64,000 bases of DNA, from NCBI RefSeq assembly GCF_019598945.1, contig NZ_CP080598.1:4340001-4404000 (forward strand), written 5' to 3'. The position numbers were made by a program, and so were the translations under genes. The notes below the pieces were generated by a model that worked only from the letters and a program-made list of their open reading frames with translations, had not been told where the DNA came from and made no database searches. Positions 16,913 through 24,721 of the stretch are shown piece after piece. The stretch comes from Sphaerospermopsis torques-reginae ITEP-024 (lineage in GTDB: Bacteria > Cyanobacteriota > Cyanobacteriia > Cyanobacteriales > Nostocaceae). Position 1 is the stretch's first letter, and each line of letters begins with the position of its first letter.

Positions 16913-16945
16913 AGATCCCCGACTTCTTAGAGAAGTCGGGGATCT
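16913..16945. repeat. Hairpin repeat of the GATCCCCGACTTCT family
   Basis: AGATCCCCGACTTCT, 3-base loop, AGAAGTCGGGGATCT. Relatives occur at about 18053, 22880-22943 (long loop), 29614 and 45382. Confidence 0.85.
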
Positions 16946-17185
16946 ATTGGTAGGTAAACTGCGATCGCTATTGGATTTTAAATAATAAAATCTTATCAAA
17001 ATCCATAAAATGATTGAAAATCTGTAATTGACTACATTTTTCCTTTATATTTTCTTAACATTTAATTGAGAATTATTTTTATTTATCAACGAGCTTGCAA
17101 TACTTTCAGCTATCTGCTATAATTTAGAAGAATTTGTAAATTGCTTTATTGTCCCTACTTTAAAAATGTATCTTTTAGCACAAGC

Positions 17186-17323
17186 TTACAAGTCTTGACT
17201 GATAAACGCTTCAGCAATAGCCAAAAAAGAAATAACCCCTAAAATCAAAAATTTATCAAGAAATCCTGACACGAGATTTACCAAAATTACCTGCTTTTGT
17301 TTGCGGGTGAGAAATAGGGGCAT
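17186..17323 (-). CDS. Possible small membrane peptide, 45 residues
   Basis: From an ATG at 17323 the frame gives a short basic head (MPLFLTRKQKQ) and one hydrophobic helix (FLILGVISFLAIAEAFI). A longer form starts at 17380. There is no clear ribosome binding site, and the 5' part overlaps a dispersed repeat, so it may be chance. The rest of 16946-17479 holds only repeat sequence (about 17365-17402, TCAATTGATAA/TTGTCAATTA units). Confidence 0.25.
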   Translation of the reverse strand: MPLFLTRKQKQVILVNLVSGFLDKFLILGVISFLAIAEAFISQDL

Positions 17324-17479
17324 TGACAAATAAGACAATTTATGGTGATGATATTCAACCTTGAATGAAACAATTATCAATTGTCAATTATCAATTGATA
17401 AGCGCCCAAACCACAACAGCCTGAGCGCCTAAATAGGTTGCAGATAAATTGATAATAGTTAATCTGCTAGTTATTCAAA

Positions 17480-17842
17480 TTAAGCACGTGCCATTTGCAT
17501 GGATCGGCAAGTTTCCGCACATCTACGACAAGCTGCGGCGCAATCTCTCATTTTGCTGTCATCACCGATGGTTTCACAAGCAGCAGCACAGCGATCGCAC
17601 ATTTCCGCACACAGCATACAAGTGCGTCCCATAAATTCAGAACCACTCATCATCATATTTGTACACATCATGCACATTTCAGAGCAATCGCGCATTATGC
17701 TCATCATGCCTATATCCATGTACCTACCACCTTTGCTCATGCAGTAAGTCATGGTTTCCAAGCAGATTTTATGACATTCCATGCAAGCATTCATGCAAGT
17801 TTGCATTTCCGTAGTCATGGATTCAGTCATCATCATCATCAT
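17480..17842 (-). CDS. Cys-rich four-helix-bundle copper-storage-like protein (Csp/DUF326)
   Basis: 120 residues with 17 Cys and an exceptional number of Met. Cys are spaced along four amphipathic helices, as in CMNACMECHKIC, DCSEMCMMC, CMLCAEMCDRCAAAC and CAAACRRCAETC. This is the pattern of the Csp copper-storage family, where Cys line the core of a four-helix bundle and hold many Cu(I) ions. No signal peptide is seen, so it fits the cytosolic (Csp3-like) type. The start is the first ATG of a run of ATG codons. It is a single gene 269 bases after the small membrane protein gene on the same strand; it might buffer copper for the nearby cytochrome oxidase, but that is inference. Confidence 0.88.
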   Translation of the reverse strand: MMMMMTESMTTEMQTCMNACMECHKICLETMTYCMSKGGRYMDIGMMSIMRDCSEMCMMCTNMMMSGSEFMGRTCMLCAEMCDRCAAACETIGDDSKMRDCAAACRRCAETCRSMQMARA

Positions 17843-18052
17843 AGCAAATACTCCTGATTTTTTGATGCGTATTTATAGTCATGAATTAGACTAATAACCA
17901 CATTAATTACCGATGTTTCCAGGGTAAATAATAGGGGAAGCCCTGAATTGATCAGCCGATAATTCCGACAATGAATACTAACAACAAAATCAGAATCTTT
18001 CTTGCTACTTTGGCAGTAATTTCTATTTGAAAAGAAAACCGTTGAATATTCC

Positions 18053-18084
18053 AATCCCCGACTTCTTGAAGAAGACGGGGATCT
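18053..18084. repeat. Hairpin repeat of the GATCCCCGACTTCT family
   Basis: AATCCCCGACTTCTT then GAAGAAGACGGGGATCT, an imperfect stem in the gap between the small membrane protein gene and the Csp-like gene (both leftward). Confidence 0.75.
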
Positions 18085-18111
18085 CTGCACTTTGATGAAG
18101 CGTTTTTACTA

Positions 18112-18339
18112 CTATTGGGGTAGAGTGCGGCTGGCATAAGCATCCATCGCATAAGCAGGAGTGCGATCGCTGTAATCAATTTCCATGCCAGTAATAGACT
18201 TAGCCAATTGTTCAAAAGACTCAGAACGCCAGTTCCGTTCATGGATAGGCTTGGTTTGTTCACCCATGAAGTAAGCCAGAGAACCAATCACAGAAACAGC
18301 AACCCAACCTACAACTAATAATGCAACTAAGATAGTCAT
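18112..18339 (-). CDS. Small single-helix thylakoid-type protein, possibly Psb35-related
   Basis: 75 residues: an N-terminal membrane helix (MTILVALLVVGWVAVSVIGS) followed by a hydrophilic tail (GEQTKPIHERNWRSESFEQL and more, ending SRTLPQ). This protein type is well conserved in cyanobacteria, and I associate it with the small photosystem II assembly protein annotated Psb35-related, which is reported to stabilise the CP47 module; the name is from memory and uncertain. The initiator ATG follows a GAGGTTAAGG ribosome binding region. It is alone on its strand between modD and the Csp-like gene. Confidence 0.6.
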   Translation of the reverse strand: MTILVALLVVGWVAVSVIGSLAYFMGEQTKPIHERNWRSESFEQLAKSITGMEIDYSDRTPAYAMDAYASRTLPQ

Positions 18340-18864
18340 CCTTAACCTCGTGTTTTAATTATGTCTTAACTTTACTTTCGTGTCTTAAACATTTATTGCT
18401 TTATGTAAATAAATGTAACAGATTGTTTTCCAAATTGTCAAATGTTCCCCAGTTGTGCTAACCGATGTTTGTGGTAGAGTATTCCACACTCTCAGACTAA
18501 ATACATTACTATATTACTATATAGTACGTTAGTGTATCAATCAGATCAATTGCTGGTTAGAGAGTAGCTGAGTAATTATCTCTGCGTTCATGGGGAGAGT
18601 AATAAAGATGTAATTGCGATCGCAATTCAACTAGGAGCAACAGTATATGATAGTGATTGGTGATTGGTGACTGGTGATTGGGTTATTTACCTCCCCATCT
18701 CCCCTTCTCCCTCCTGTTCCCCCCCCAAACAGATATGCTCCCTATTCCAATGGACAAAATAAATGATATCAAGTCCAGTTAATTACTGATAATCAACTTT
18801 CTCCTCTTCACTCTTGCCTTTTGCCTACCCTCACAGATAATATAACTATTCCAACGGAAATAAT
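18340..18864. other. Intergenic region upstream of modD
   Basis: No gene supported. It contains one GATTGGT heptamer run (about 18653-18680) and an AT-rich stretch with TATATAGTACG around 18515-18535. Divergent promoters for the small membrane protein gene (left) and modD (right) must lie here. Confidence 0.5.
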
Positions 18865-19713
18865 ATGAGAATGTTCTTTTCTGATGAAGAAATAGCACAA
18901 TTAATTGCAGAAGATGTCCCATTTCTCGATTTAACTACCTATGGATTAAATATAGGTAAAGAATTAGGAGAAATTGAATTTTCTACCCGTCACACCATGA
19001 CTATTTGTGCAACGGAAGAAGCAGCAAGAGTATTTGAAAAATGTGGTGCAAAAGTTGAATATTTACTAGAAAGTGGAACTTGTTTAACATCACAGCAATT
19101 AATTCTCAAAGCTAGTGGTTGTGCGGAAGCTTTACATATTGGTTGGAGAGTGGCGTTAAATTTAATGGAATACTCTTCTGGTATTGCTACCCGTGCAAAA
19201 GAATTAGTTGATGCTGCTAAAAATATAAATTCTGATGTGGCAGTTGTCACAACTCGCAAATGCTTTCCTGGTACAAGAATTATTTCTATGAAAGCAATTT
19301 TAGCTGGTGGTGCTACTCCCCATCGTTTAGGACTTTCAGAAACAGTTTTGATTTTTAAACAACACCTATTATTTATAGATAGTATTGCGGAAATAAGTGA
19401 GCGAATTAATCAACTGAGAAAACGATTTCCAGAACAAAAAATTGCTATTGAAGTGGAAACAGAAACCGATGCTTGGATGGTGGCTGAAGCAGGAGTTGAT
19501 TTAATTCAATTTGATAAAATTCCTACTGTAGAACTTAGTGGTTTAGTTGCAGAATTAAAGCAGAAATATCCAGGTTTACAATTAGCAGCAGCAGGTGGAA
19601 TTAATTTAGAAAATGTCAGGAATTATGCCAGCACAGGGGTAGATATTTTGGTGACCAGTTACCCGTATTTTGGTAAACCTGCTGATATTGGGGCGAAGAT
19701 GAAACGGAGGTAA
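18865..19713 (+). CDS. modD: ModD-like pyrophosphorylase (QPRTase family)
   Basis: 282 residues with the quinolinate phosphoribosyltransferase fold: N-terminal swapped domain (EDVPFLDLTTYGL), then ALNLMEYSSGIATRAKE, TTRKCFPGTRIISMKA and the barrel end QLAAAGGINLENVRNYASTG. The ModD subgroup differs from NadC in substrate pocket (TRKCFPGTR in place of the NadC signature) and is usually linked to molybdenum transport genes; its reaction is not settled. In a nitrogen fixer a role in molybdenum use is reasonable. No mod transport genes are in the window. The start is the first ATG; a second lies two codons on (MRMFF). Confidence 0.85.
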   Translation: MRMFFSDEEIAQLIAEDVPFLDLTTYGLNIGKELGEIEFSTRHTMTICATEEAARVFEKCGAKVEYLLESGTCLTSQQLILKASGCAEALHIGWRVALNLMEYSSGIATRAKELVDAAKNINSDVAVVTTRKCFPGTRIISMKAILAGGATPHRLGLSETVLIFKQHLLFIDSIAEISERINQLRKRFPEQKIAIEVETETDAWMVAEAGVDLIQFDKIPTVELSGLVAELKQKYPGLQLAAAGGINLENVRNYASTGVDILVTSYPYFGKPADIGAKMKRR

Positions 19714-19715
19714 TA

Positions 19716-19890
19716 ATTGTCTGAATGAGGATGTCCAGGATTAAAGGATTTTCAGGATTGTTATTTGGTGGTTAATGGCTGTTATTTATGTATTTATTCT
19801 TACATCTCACATCATAAATATTCACTTTTATCCATACTAATCATCAACAAACAAGTAATAATTAAACAATCACATCTTGTACATCCTCAC
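19716..19890 (+). repeat. Composite repeat spacer 1
   Basis: Forward AGGAT repeat at 19716-19760 (TTGTCTGAATGAGGATGTCC and on), then AT-rich filler including CATACTAATCATCAACAA and TAATTAAACAATCACATC, then a truncated reverse core. The order matches the longer spacers at 20553, 21765, 22950, 23985 and 25909. Confidence 0.8.
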
Positions 19891-19907
19891 AATTATATTT
19901 AATATAA

Positions 19908-20291
19908 TCAATTAGCAAAAGGATTGACTATTTTTAATTCTGTAATTGCCTGAAAATCACTAATATTTCTTGTCACTAAAATAGCGTTTTGATTTATTGC
20001 TGTAGCAGCGATAATTGCATCAGGAAGTTTAATTTTGTAATTTCGCTTTAATTGTATGGTTTTATTTTCAATCTCTTGTGATAATGGAACTACAGTAAAC
20101 TGAGATAACAAATCTTCAATACATTCTTCTTCTTCCTGTGACAAACCAGCAAAACTCAGTAATTCAATACGGATAATTGGTGAAAGTAGAATTTCGTGTA
20201 CATTCACAAATTCTTCTGCAAACCATGAATCAACTATTATATCATCGGCTAAATAGTAGATAAAAATATTTGTATCATAAAGATATCTCAT
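19908..20291 (-). CDS. VapC-type PIN-domain toxin
   Basis: 127 residues with PIN motifs LYDTNIFIYYLAD (Asp6), IIRIELLSF (Glu), LPDAIIAATA (Asp about 97) and ILVTRNISDF (Asp about 112). Small PIN proteins of this size are the toxin half of VapBC-type modules and cleave specific tRNAs or rRNA. The ATG overlaps the stop of the upstream 65-residue gene by 4 bases (ATGA), the usual antitoxin-toxin coupling. All acidic catalytic positions are present, so it should be active. Confidence 0.88.
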   Translation of the reverse strand: MRYLYDTNIFIYYLADDIIVDSWFAEEFVNVHEILLSPIIRIELLSFAGLSQEEEECIEDLLSQFTVVPLSQEIENKTIQLKRNYKIKLPDAIIAATAINQNAILVTRNISDFQAITELKIVNPFAN

Positions 20292-20485
20292 TTATCCCAC
20301 TCCTGACGCAGATGAGATAAATGAGCTAACATAGCTGATTTTCTATGTTTTAAACTTCCTTTAGCTTTACTAATTTTTTCATAGTCTTTTTTCCAATTTA
20401 ATAGCATTGATTCAGGTACATCTACCGTAATTGAATCTTCATCTTGAGATACAAGATAATGTCTTGGTATTTTGATTAATGGCAT
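20288..20485 (-). CDS. Antitoxin partner of the VapC-type toxin
   Basis: 65 residues: N-terminal strand-rich part (IKIPRHYLVSQDEDSITVDV) and a C-terminal basic helix pair (KKDYEKISKAKGSLKHRKSAM, then LSHLRQEWDK). It resembles small cyanobacterial antitoxins that precede PIN genes, with DNA binding at one end and toxin neutralisation at the other. It overlaps the toxin gene by 4 bases. Specific family not named. Confidence 0.8.
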   Translation of the reverse strand: MPLIKIPRHYLVSQDEDSITVDVPESMLLNWKKDYEKISKAKGSLKHRKSAMLAHLSHLRQEWDK

Positions 20486-20552
20486 AGTTTTATGCTCCTG
20501 TTTCTCTCACTTCAGATTGTAACATAATGACGATATTATACATAATATTATA

Positions 20553-20880
20553 CAATTGTCTGAATCAGGATACCCAGGATGATAGGATTTTCAGGATGAT
20601 TATTTGATGATTACTAAATGTGAATGATGTATTGATTATTATAGTCATTTCCTCAAAATTAACCTTTTGTCTGAATCAGGATACCCAGGATTAGAGGATT
20701 TTCAGGATAATTATTTGATGATTACCCAAAGTAAATAATGTATTGATTATTGCAGCTATTACTTAAAAATCATTAACACCTAACCAATAATTAAACAATC
20801 ACATCCTGTACATCCTTAAATCCTGGACATCCTGATTCTGACAATATTAAAATTATCTAAACCACTAGCAAAATTACCCA
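20553..20880. repeat. Composite repeat spacer 2
   Basis: Two forward AGGAT cores (about 20553-20600 and 20666-20710) with ATTATTTGATGATTAC and TGTATTGATTATT filler, then one reverse core (about 20803-20845) and the conserved lead ATTAAAATTATCTAAAC toward the next gene. Confidence 0.88.
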
Positions 20881-20882
20881 AA

Positions 20883-20905
20883 TATGCTATATTAAGTACA
20901 GCATA
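20883..20905 (+). promoter_or_regulatory. 23-bp dyad upstream of the MNT gene (copy 1)
   Basis: TATGCT...AGCATA arms around an AT-rich core. The same 23-base element occurs at 23246, 24675 and 26112, each preceding an accessory gene; here it ends 48 bases before the start. Confidence 0.55.
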
Positions 20906-20953
20906 TACCAACAACACAGGTTAATTATTGTTCATTCACTCTTAATTAAAATT

Positions 20954-21277
20954 ATGCTAAATCAACCTATTTACACAGTTTTAACCCAAGTACAGCAAAA
21001 GTTAAAACAACTTTATGGAGAACAGTTAGAAAAACTAATTTTATATGGTTCACAAGCCAGAGGAACAGCACAACCAGATTCAGATATTGATATTTTAATT
21101 GTGTTAAAAGATGTTTTTAATTATTCTCAAGAGAGTGAAAAAATTAGTCAAATAATTGCTGATTTATGTTTAGAATACAATGTGTTAATTAGTTGTGCTT
21201 TTGCTAATAGAGAACAATTAGAAAATTATGAGAGTGGTTTTTTTCGTAATATTAGAAAAGATGGTTTAATAATATGA
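20954..21277 (+). CDS. MNT-type nucleotidyltransferase (antitoxin of a HEPN/MNT pair)
   Basis: 107 residues with the minimal nucleotidyltransferase signature LILYGSQARGTAQPDSDIDILIVL (GS-x9-DxD), which binds Mg-ATP. In HEPN/MNT modules this protein AMPylates and neutralises the HEPN ribonuclease. The start is the ATG at 20954 and the stop overlaps the ATG of the HEPN gene by 4 bases. The cognate HEPN gene is disrupted by a MITE, so this may now be an orphan antitoxin. Confidence 0.9.
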   Translation: MLNQPIYTVLTQVQQKLKQLYGEQLEKLILYGSQARGTAQPDSDIDILIVLKDVFNYSQESEKISQIIADLCLEYNVLISCAFANREQLENYESGFFRNIRKDGLII

Positions 21278-21757
21278 ATGATGACCAAAAAAGACTTTTA
21301 GAAAAAGCTGAGAGGAGTTTACAAGCAGCAGTAGAACTTAACCAAAAAGGTTTTGCTGAATTTGCTGTTTCTCGTGGTTATTATGCTATGTTTTACAGCA
21401 TTTTGCGCGTCTATCTGGTACAGGTTATATCTCATTTTCAATTTGATGTAATGATATGCCCTAAATTCTTGTACCTAATCGTTACGCAAAGTGCTGTATA
21501 TTGCTACGGCTTTTTTAGAAAGTGAAGGACTTGCTTATTCTAAACATTCAGCCGTTATTGCTGCTTTTGGAGAAAAATTTGCTCGCACAGACAGAGTTCC
21601 TCGTGAATTTCATCGTTATTTAATTGATGCAGAAAGAACTCGTTTAAGGGGTGACTATAATACTGATCCTAATATTACAGAAGCTGATGCGGATCTGATT
21701 ATTCAAAGAACTATAGAAATCCTAGATTTTGCGAAAGCAAATATTGATTGTTTATGA
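21274..21757 (+). pseudogene. HEPN-domain toxin gene disrupted by a MITE insertion
   Basis: The frame from 21274 encodes the first half of a HEPN protein (MNDDQKRLLEKAERSLQAAV through SRGYYAMF) up to 21393. A 103-base insertion follows, and from 21497 the second half continues in another frame (IATAFLESEGLAYSKHSAVI, RDYNTDP-like DYNTDPNITEADADL, ending NIDCL). Removing the insertion and one TA restores an unbroken reading frame of about 126 codons. HEPN proteins are RNases or RNA-binding toxins paired with MNT nucleotidyltransferases. As it stands the product would be a truncated N-terminal half with a foreign tail, presumably inactive. Confidence 0.93.
21394..21498. mobile_element. MITE, 101 bp, TA target duplication (IS630/Tc1-like type)
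   Basis: Terminal inverted repeats begin CAGCATTTTGCG (21396) and end CGCAAAGTGCTG (21496). Similarity extends inward about 29 bases, including GGTACA in both arms. The element is flanked by TA on both sides (21394-21395 and 21497-21498), the duplication made by IS630/Tc1-mariner transposases. It has no coding capacity and interrupts the HEPN gene. Confidence 0.9.
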
Positions 21758-21764
21758 ATGTTTT

Positions 21765-22105
21765 TTGTCTGAATCAGGATAACCAGGATTAGAGGATTAA
21801 CAGGATGATTATTTGATGATTACTAGATGTGAATAATGTATTGATTATTGCAGTTATTTCCTCAAAATTAACTTTTTGTTTGAATCAGGATACCCAGGAT
21901 TAGAGGATTAACAGGATAATTATTTGATGATTACCCAAAGTAAATAATGTATTGATTATTATAGCTATTACTTAAAAATCATCAACAACCAACCAATAAT
22001 TAAACAATCACATCCTGTACATCCTTAAATCCTGGAGATTATCTCGACTTACTTCGACTTCGCTCAGTACAAGTCGCTCGATAACCACCTGATTCTGACA
22101 ATAAT
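21765..22105. repeat. Composite repeat spacer 3
   Basis: Two forward cores (about 21765-21807 and 21877-21920) and one reverse core (22009-22105). The reverse core is interrupted after AAATCCTGG by about 50 bases of another cyanobacterial repeat (contains ACTTCGACTTCGCTCAGTA). Confidence 0.88.
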
Positions 22106-22119
22106 ATTGTACTATATTC

Positions 22120-22566
22120 TTAGCTACTAATATTTTCAGGGTGAATAATTGTAATTTCAGGAACAGTTATAAAATCTTTGGGATTTAAAGTTAAAATATG
22201 GCTGATATGATGAGCAAGCATCACGGCTAATATGTGTATATCGTGAGTGCGTTTACCAGAAATATTATATGTTGTTACTAAGTTCAACCAAGTAGAAAAT
22301 ACATCTGGTGTTTCTTCTAGTAAATCAAATTGATTTATTAGCATTTGTACTGCTTGGGTTGTTTGTGCTACAGTCCACCCTAATCCATTAACATTGACAG
22401 GACGAGTAGCAACAACCCAAAATTCAATGATTACTTGAGAAGTAATAAAACATTGATGATTATTAGATATTAAATATTTAATTGTTTTATCAACTAAATG
22501 AAAATCAGGAGATGTGATATCTCTGGAACGTAAAAGAATATTGGTATCTAATAGGTAATTACTCAT
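22120..22566 (-). CDS. PIN-domain toxin, 148 residues
   Basis: PIN motifs YLLDTNILLRSRD (Asp7), SQVIIEFWVVATR (Glu), GKRTHDIHILAVM (Asp) and HILTLNPKDF (replacing the usual final Asp/Asn site). It belongs to the VapC-like group with the GLGW loop (NVNGLGWTVAQT) frequent in cyanobacteria. It overlaps its 80-residue partner by 4 bases. Expected to be an RNase toxin; target unknown. Confidence 0.87.
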   Translation of the reverse strand: MSNYLLDTNILLRSRDITSPDFHLVDKTIKYLISNNHQCFITSQVIIEFWVVATRPVNVNGLGWTVAQTTQAVQMLINQFDLLEETPDVFSTWLNLVTTYNISGKRTHDIHILAVMLAHHISHILTLNPKDFITVPEITIIHPENISS

Positions 22567-22805
22567 CTTCCTCTGTCATCATAAATGTTTTCTCGACGTA
22601 GTGCTTCATCAGGAAGATTAACAGAACTTTGAGGAGCTTTTTCTATCCACTCTTGCCAAAGTTTTAATTTTTCTTCAGATGTTAAAGGTTTTTTAGTTTG
22701 TTGGTGGAAATTTTGATAATTCAGCCTTTCTTGGAAAAGTTGTTTTTCTTCGGGAGTTAATTTTAACACAATTTCTACTAAGGAATCAATAAGTTGTACA
22801 TTCAT
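22563..22805 (-). CDS. Antitoxin-like partner, 80 residues
   Basis: Small acidic helical protein (LVEIVLKLTPEEKQLFQERL, then KLKLWQEWIEKAP and a C-terminal DEALRRENIYDDRGR). The tail ending in Glu-Asn-Ile-Tyr-x-x-Arg-Gly is common among cyanobacterial antitoxins preceding PIN genes, where it threads through the toxin active site. 4-base overlap with the toxin gene. Confidence 0.82.
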   Translation of the reverse strand: MNVQLIDSLVEIVLKLTPEEKQLFQERLNYQNFHQQTKKPLTSEEKLKLWQEWIEKAPQSSVNLPDEALRRENIYDDRGR

Positions 22806-22877
22806 AATTATTTATCTCATTTACTAGGTCATGGGCAAGATTACATTCTATTATAAACTCTAAACTGTCATAATCAG

Positions 22878-22945
22878 GAGATCCCCGACTTCTAGCAAGA
22901 TTTTCTGATTTCACCACAAATTTACTACAGAAGTCGGGGATCTGA
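22878..22945. repeat. Inverted repeat with long loop (GATCCCCGACTTCT family)
   Basis: AGATCCCCGACTTCT near 22879 and AGAAGTCGGGGATCT near 22928, separated by about 35 bases. Same arms as the hairpin at 16913. Confidence 0.8.
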
Positions 22946-22949
22946 TTCT

Positions 22950-23245
22950 TCACCTTCTAAACGTGAATAATGTATTGATTATTACATTCATTTTCTCAAA
23001 ATTAACTTTTTGTCTGAATCAGGATAACCAGGATTAGAGGATTAACAGGATGATTATTTGATGATTACTAAATGTGAATAATGTATTGATTATTACATTT
23101 ATTTTCTCAAAATTAACCTTTCTTCATACTAATCATCAACACCTAACCAATAATTAAACAATCACATCCTGTACATCCTTAAATCCTGGACATCCTGATT
23201 CAGACAATATTAAAATTATCTAAACAACCAGCAAAATTACCCAAA
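22950..23245. repeat. Composite repeat spacer 4
   Basis: One forward core (about 23010-23052), filler with TGTATTGATTATTACATTT, a reverse core (about 23160-23206) and the conserved lead ATTAAAATTATCTAAAC..AGCAAAATTACCCAAATA. Confidence 0.88.
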
Positions 23246-23268
23246 TATGGTATATTAAATACAGCATA
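23246..23268 (+). promoter_or_regulatory. 23-bp dyad upstream of the HigBA-like pair (copy 2)
   Basis: Same element as at 20883 with one arm mismatch (TATGGT..AGCATA). It ends 61 bases before the toxin start. Confidence 0.55.
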
Positions 23269-23329
23269 CACCAAACTAACCATTACCCAAAAGTAAAGGA
23301 AATTAAGATAAAATAAGTTAAGCGGATTT

Positions 23330-23686
23330 ATGGAATGGAATATAATATTTGATCCAGATTTTAGAATTTGGTTTTATCAACAAGAACAGGGATTTCAAAA
23401 TGAAGCATTTGCAGTATTAGGTATTTTAGCAGAATTTGGACCCAGTTTAGGAAGACCAAGAGTTGATACTTTAGAAGGTTCTAATTTCAGTAATATGAAA
23501 GAACTACGTATTCAATATCAAGGAGAACCTTGGCGGATTTTATTTGCATTTGATCCCAAAAGACAAGCGATTTTATTAGTTGGAGGTAACAAAACTGGTA
23601 ATAAAAAATGGTATAAAGAAAATATACCCATAGCAGATAAAAGATATCGAGAATATTTGGAAACACTCAAGGAAGAAAAATCATGA
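23330..23686 (+). CDS. HigB/Gp49-like RelE-fold toxin
   Basis: 118 residues: MEWNIIFDPDFRIWF at the start, a central LGRPRVDTLEGSNFSNMKELR segment and a C-terminal WYKENIPIADKRYREYLE. The central pattern (Gly-Arg-Pro, then Leu..S.hhK-E-L-R) followed by GEPWRILFAFDP and hhhhGGNKTG is the phage Gp49-like/HigB family, ribosome-dependent mRNA interferases. Its stop overlaps the next start by 4 bases; toxin-first order is typical for HigBA. Confidence 0.9.
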   Translation: MEWNIIFDPDFRIWFYQQEQGFQNEAFAVLGILAEFGPSLGRPRVDTLEGSNFSNMKELRIQYQGEPWRILFAFDPKRQAILLVGGNKTGNKKWYKENIPIADKRYREYLETLKEEKS

Positions 23687-24012
23687 AAAAATATACAACT
23701 TTATCGGAAGAGTTAAATCAACTTTCTCAAGAACGAAAAGAAATAATTGCTGCAAGAACTTCTGAATTAAGATTAGCAGAAATTACGCTGCAAAATTTAC
23801 GGGAAAGATTGGGTTTATCATCATCAGAATTAGCTGATAGTTTGGAATTATCAGAAATAGAAATATCTGATTTAGAAAATCAACCAAGTTTAGAATTAAA
23901 TACAATACGTAATGTTGTTAATGCTTTGGGAGGAACTATGGAAATTATTATTAAACTTCCTAATAAAGAACCTATTATGATGAATTTGTCTGAATCAGGA
24001 TACCCAGGATGA
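23683..24012 (+). CDS. HigA-like XRE antitoxin, C-terminus supplied by a repeat
   Basis: 109 residues with a helix-turn-helix (TLQNLRERLGLSSSELADSL, then LSEIEISDLENQPS), after a coiled N-terminus. It represses its own promoter and neutralises the upstream toxin in the HigBA scheme. The last nine residues (NLSESGYPG) and the stop are encoded by the dispersed AGGAT repeat that begins at about 23986, so the original C-terminus has been lost or replaced. The truncated protein may still be functional, since the HTH is intact. Confidence 0.85.
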   Translation: MKKYTTLSEELNQLSQERKEIIAARTSELRLAEITLQNLRERLGLSSSELADSLELSEIEISDLENQPSLELNTIRNVVNALGGTMEIIIKLPNKEPIMMNLSESGYPG

Positions 24013-24674
24013 TAGGATTAACAGGATGGTTATTTGATGAATTTGTCTGAATCAGGATAACCAGGATTATAGGATTTAGAGGATTGTTATTTGATGATTA
24101 GTAGAAGTGAATGATATATTGATTATTACGGTTATTTTATAAAAATTAGCCTTTTGTCTGAATCAGGATAACCAGGATTATAGGATTTAGAGGATTGTTA
24201 TTTGATGGTTACTAGATGTGAGTAATGTATTGATTGTTACAGTCATTTCCTCAAAATTAACTTTTTGTCTGAATCAGGATACCCAGGATGATAGGATTTA
24301 CAGGATGATTATTGGATGAAAATTAACTTTTTGTCTGAATCAGGATAACTGGTTACTGAGCGAAGTCGAAGTACAGGATTAGAGGATTTTCAGGATAATT
24401 ACTTGATAATTAACCAATAAAAATAATGTATTGATTATTCCGGCTATTACTTAAAAATCATCAACACCTAACCAATAATTAAACAATCACATCCTGTACA
24501 TCCTTAAATCCTGGACATCCTGATTCAGACAACCACAACATCAACACCTAACCAATAATCAAACAATCACATCCTGTACATCCTCAAATCCTGTACTTCG
24601 ACTTCGCTCAGTAACCAGACATCCTGATTCTGACAATATTAAATTTATGTAAACAACTAGCAAAATTACCCAAA
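23985..24674. repeat. Composite repeat spacer 5, the largest, with nested insertions
   Basis: Five forward cores (about 23986, 24042, 24154, 24267 and 24330) and two reverse cores (about 24490 and 24566). The fifth forward core and the second reverse core carry the same inserted 24-25 base sequence in opposite orientation, around ACTTCGACTTCGCTCAGTA (24348-24372 and 24592-24615). No gene in this 700-base stretch. Confidence 0.9.
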
Positions 24675-24697
24675 TATGCTATTTTAAATACAGCATA
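24675..24697 (+). promoter_or_regulatory. 23-bp dyad upstream of the FGE-like gene (copy 3)
   Basis: TATGCT..AGCATA element 24 bases before the start codon. The following bases (GAAACCAACCATTAAC) are also shared with copy 4. Confidence 0.55.
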
Positions 24698-24721
24698 CAT
24701 GAAACCAACCATTAACTAATC

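Noticed and set aside
17495-17857. Open frame of 120 codons on the plus strand opposite the Cys-rich gene
   Set aside because: It is the complement of the Csp-like gene; its His/Ser/Thr-rich product is explained by the Cys/Met-rich codons on the other strand.
21274-21525. An 83-residue gene as annotated by its own frame
   Set aside because: The last 40 residues are encoded by the MITE; the frame is restored to a HEPN protein when the element is removed.
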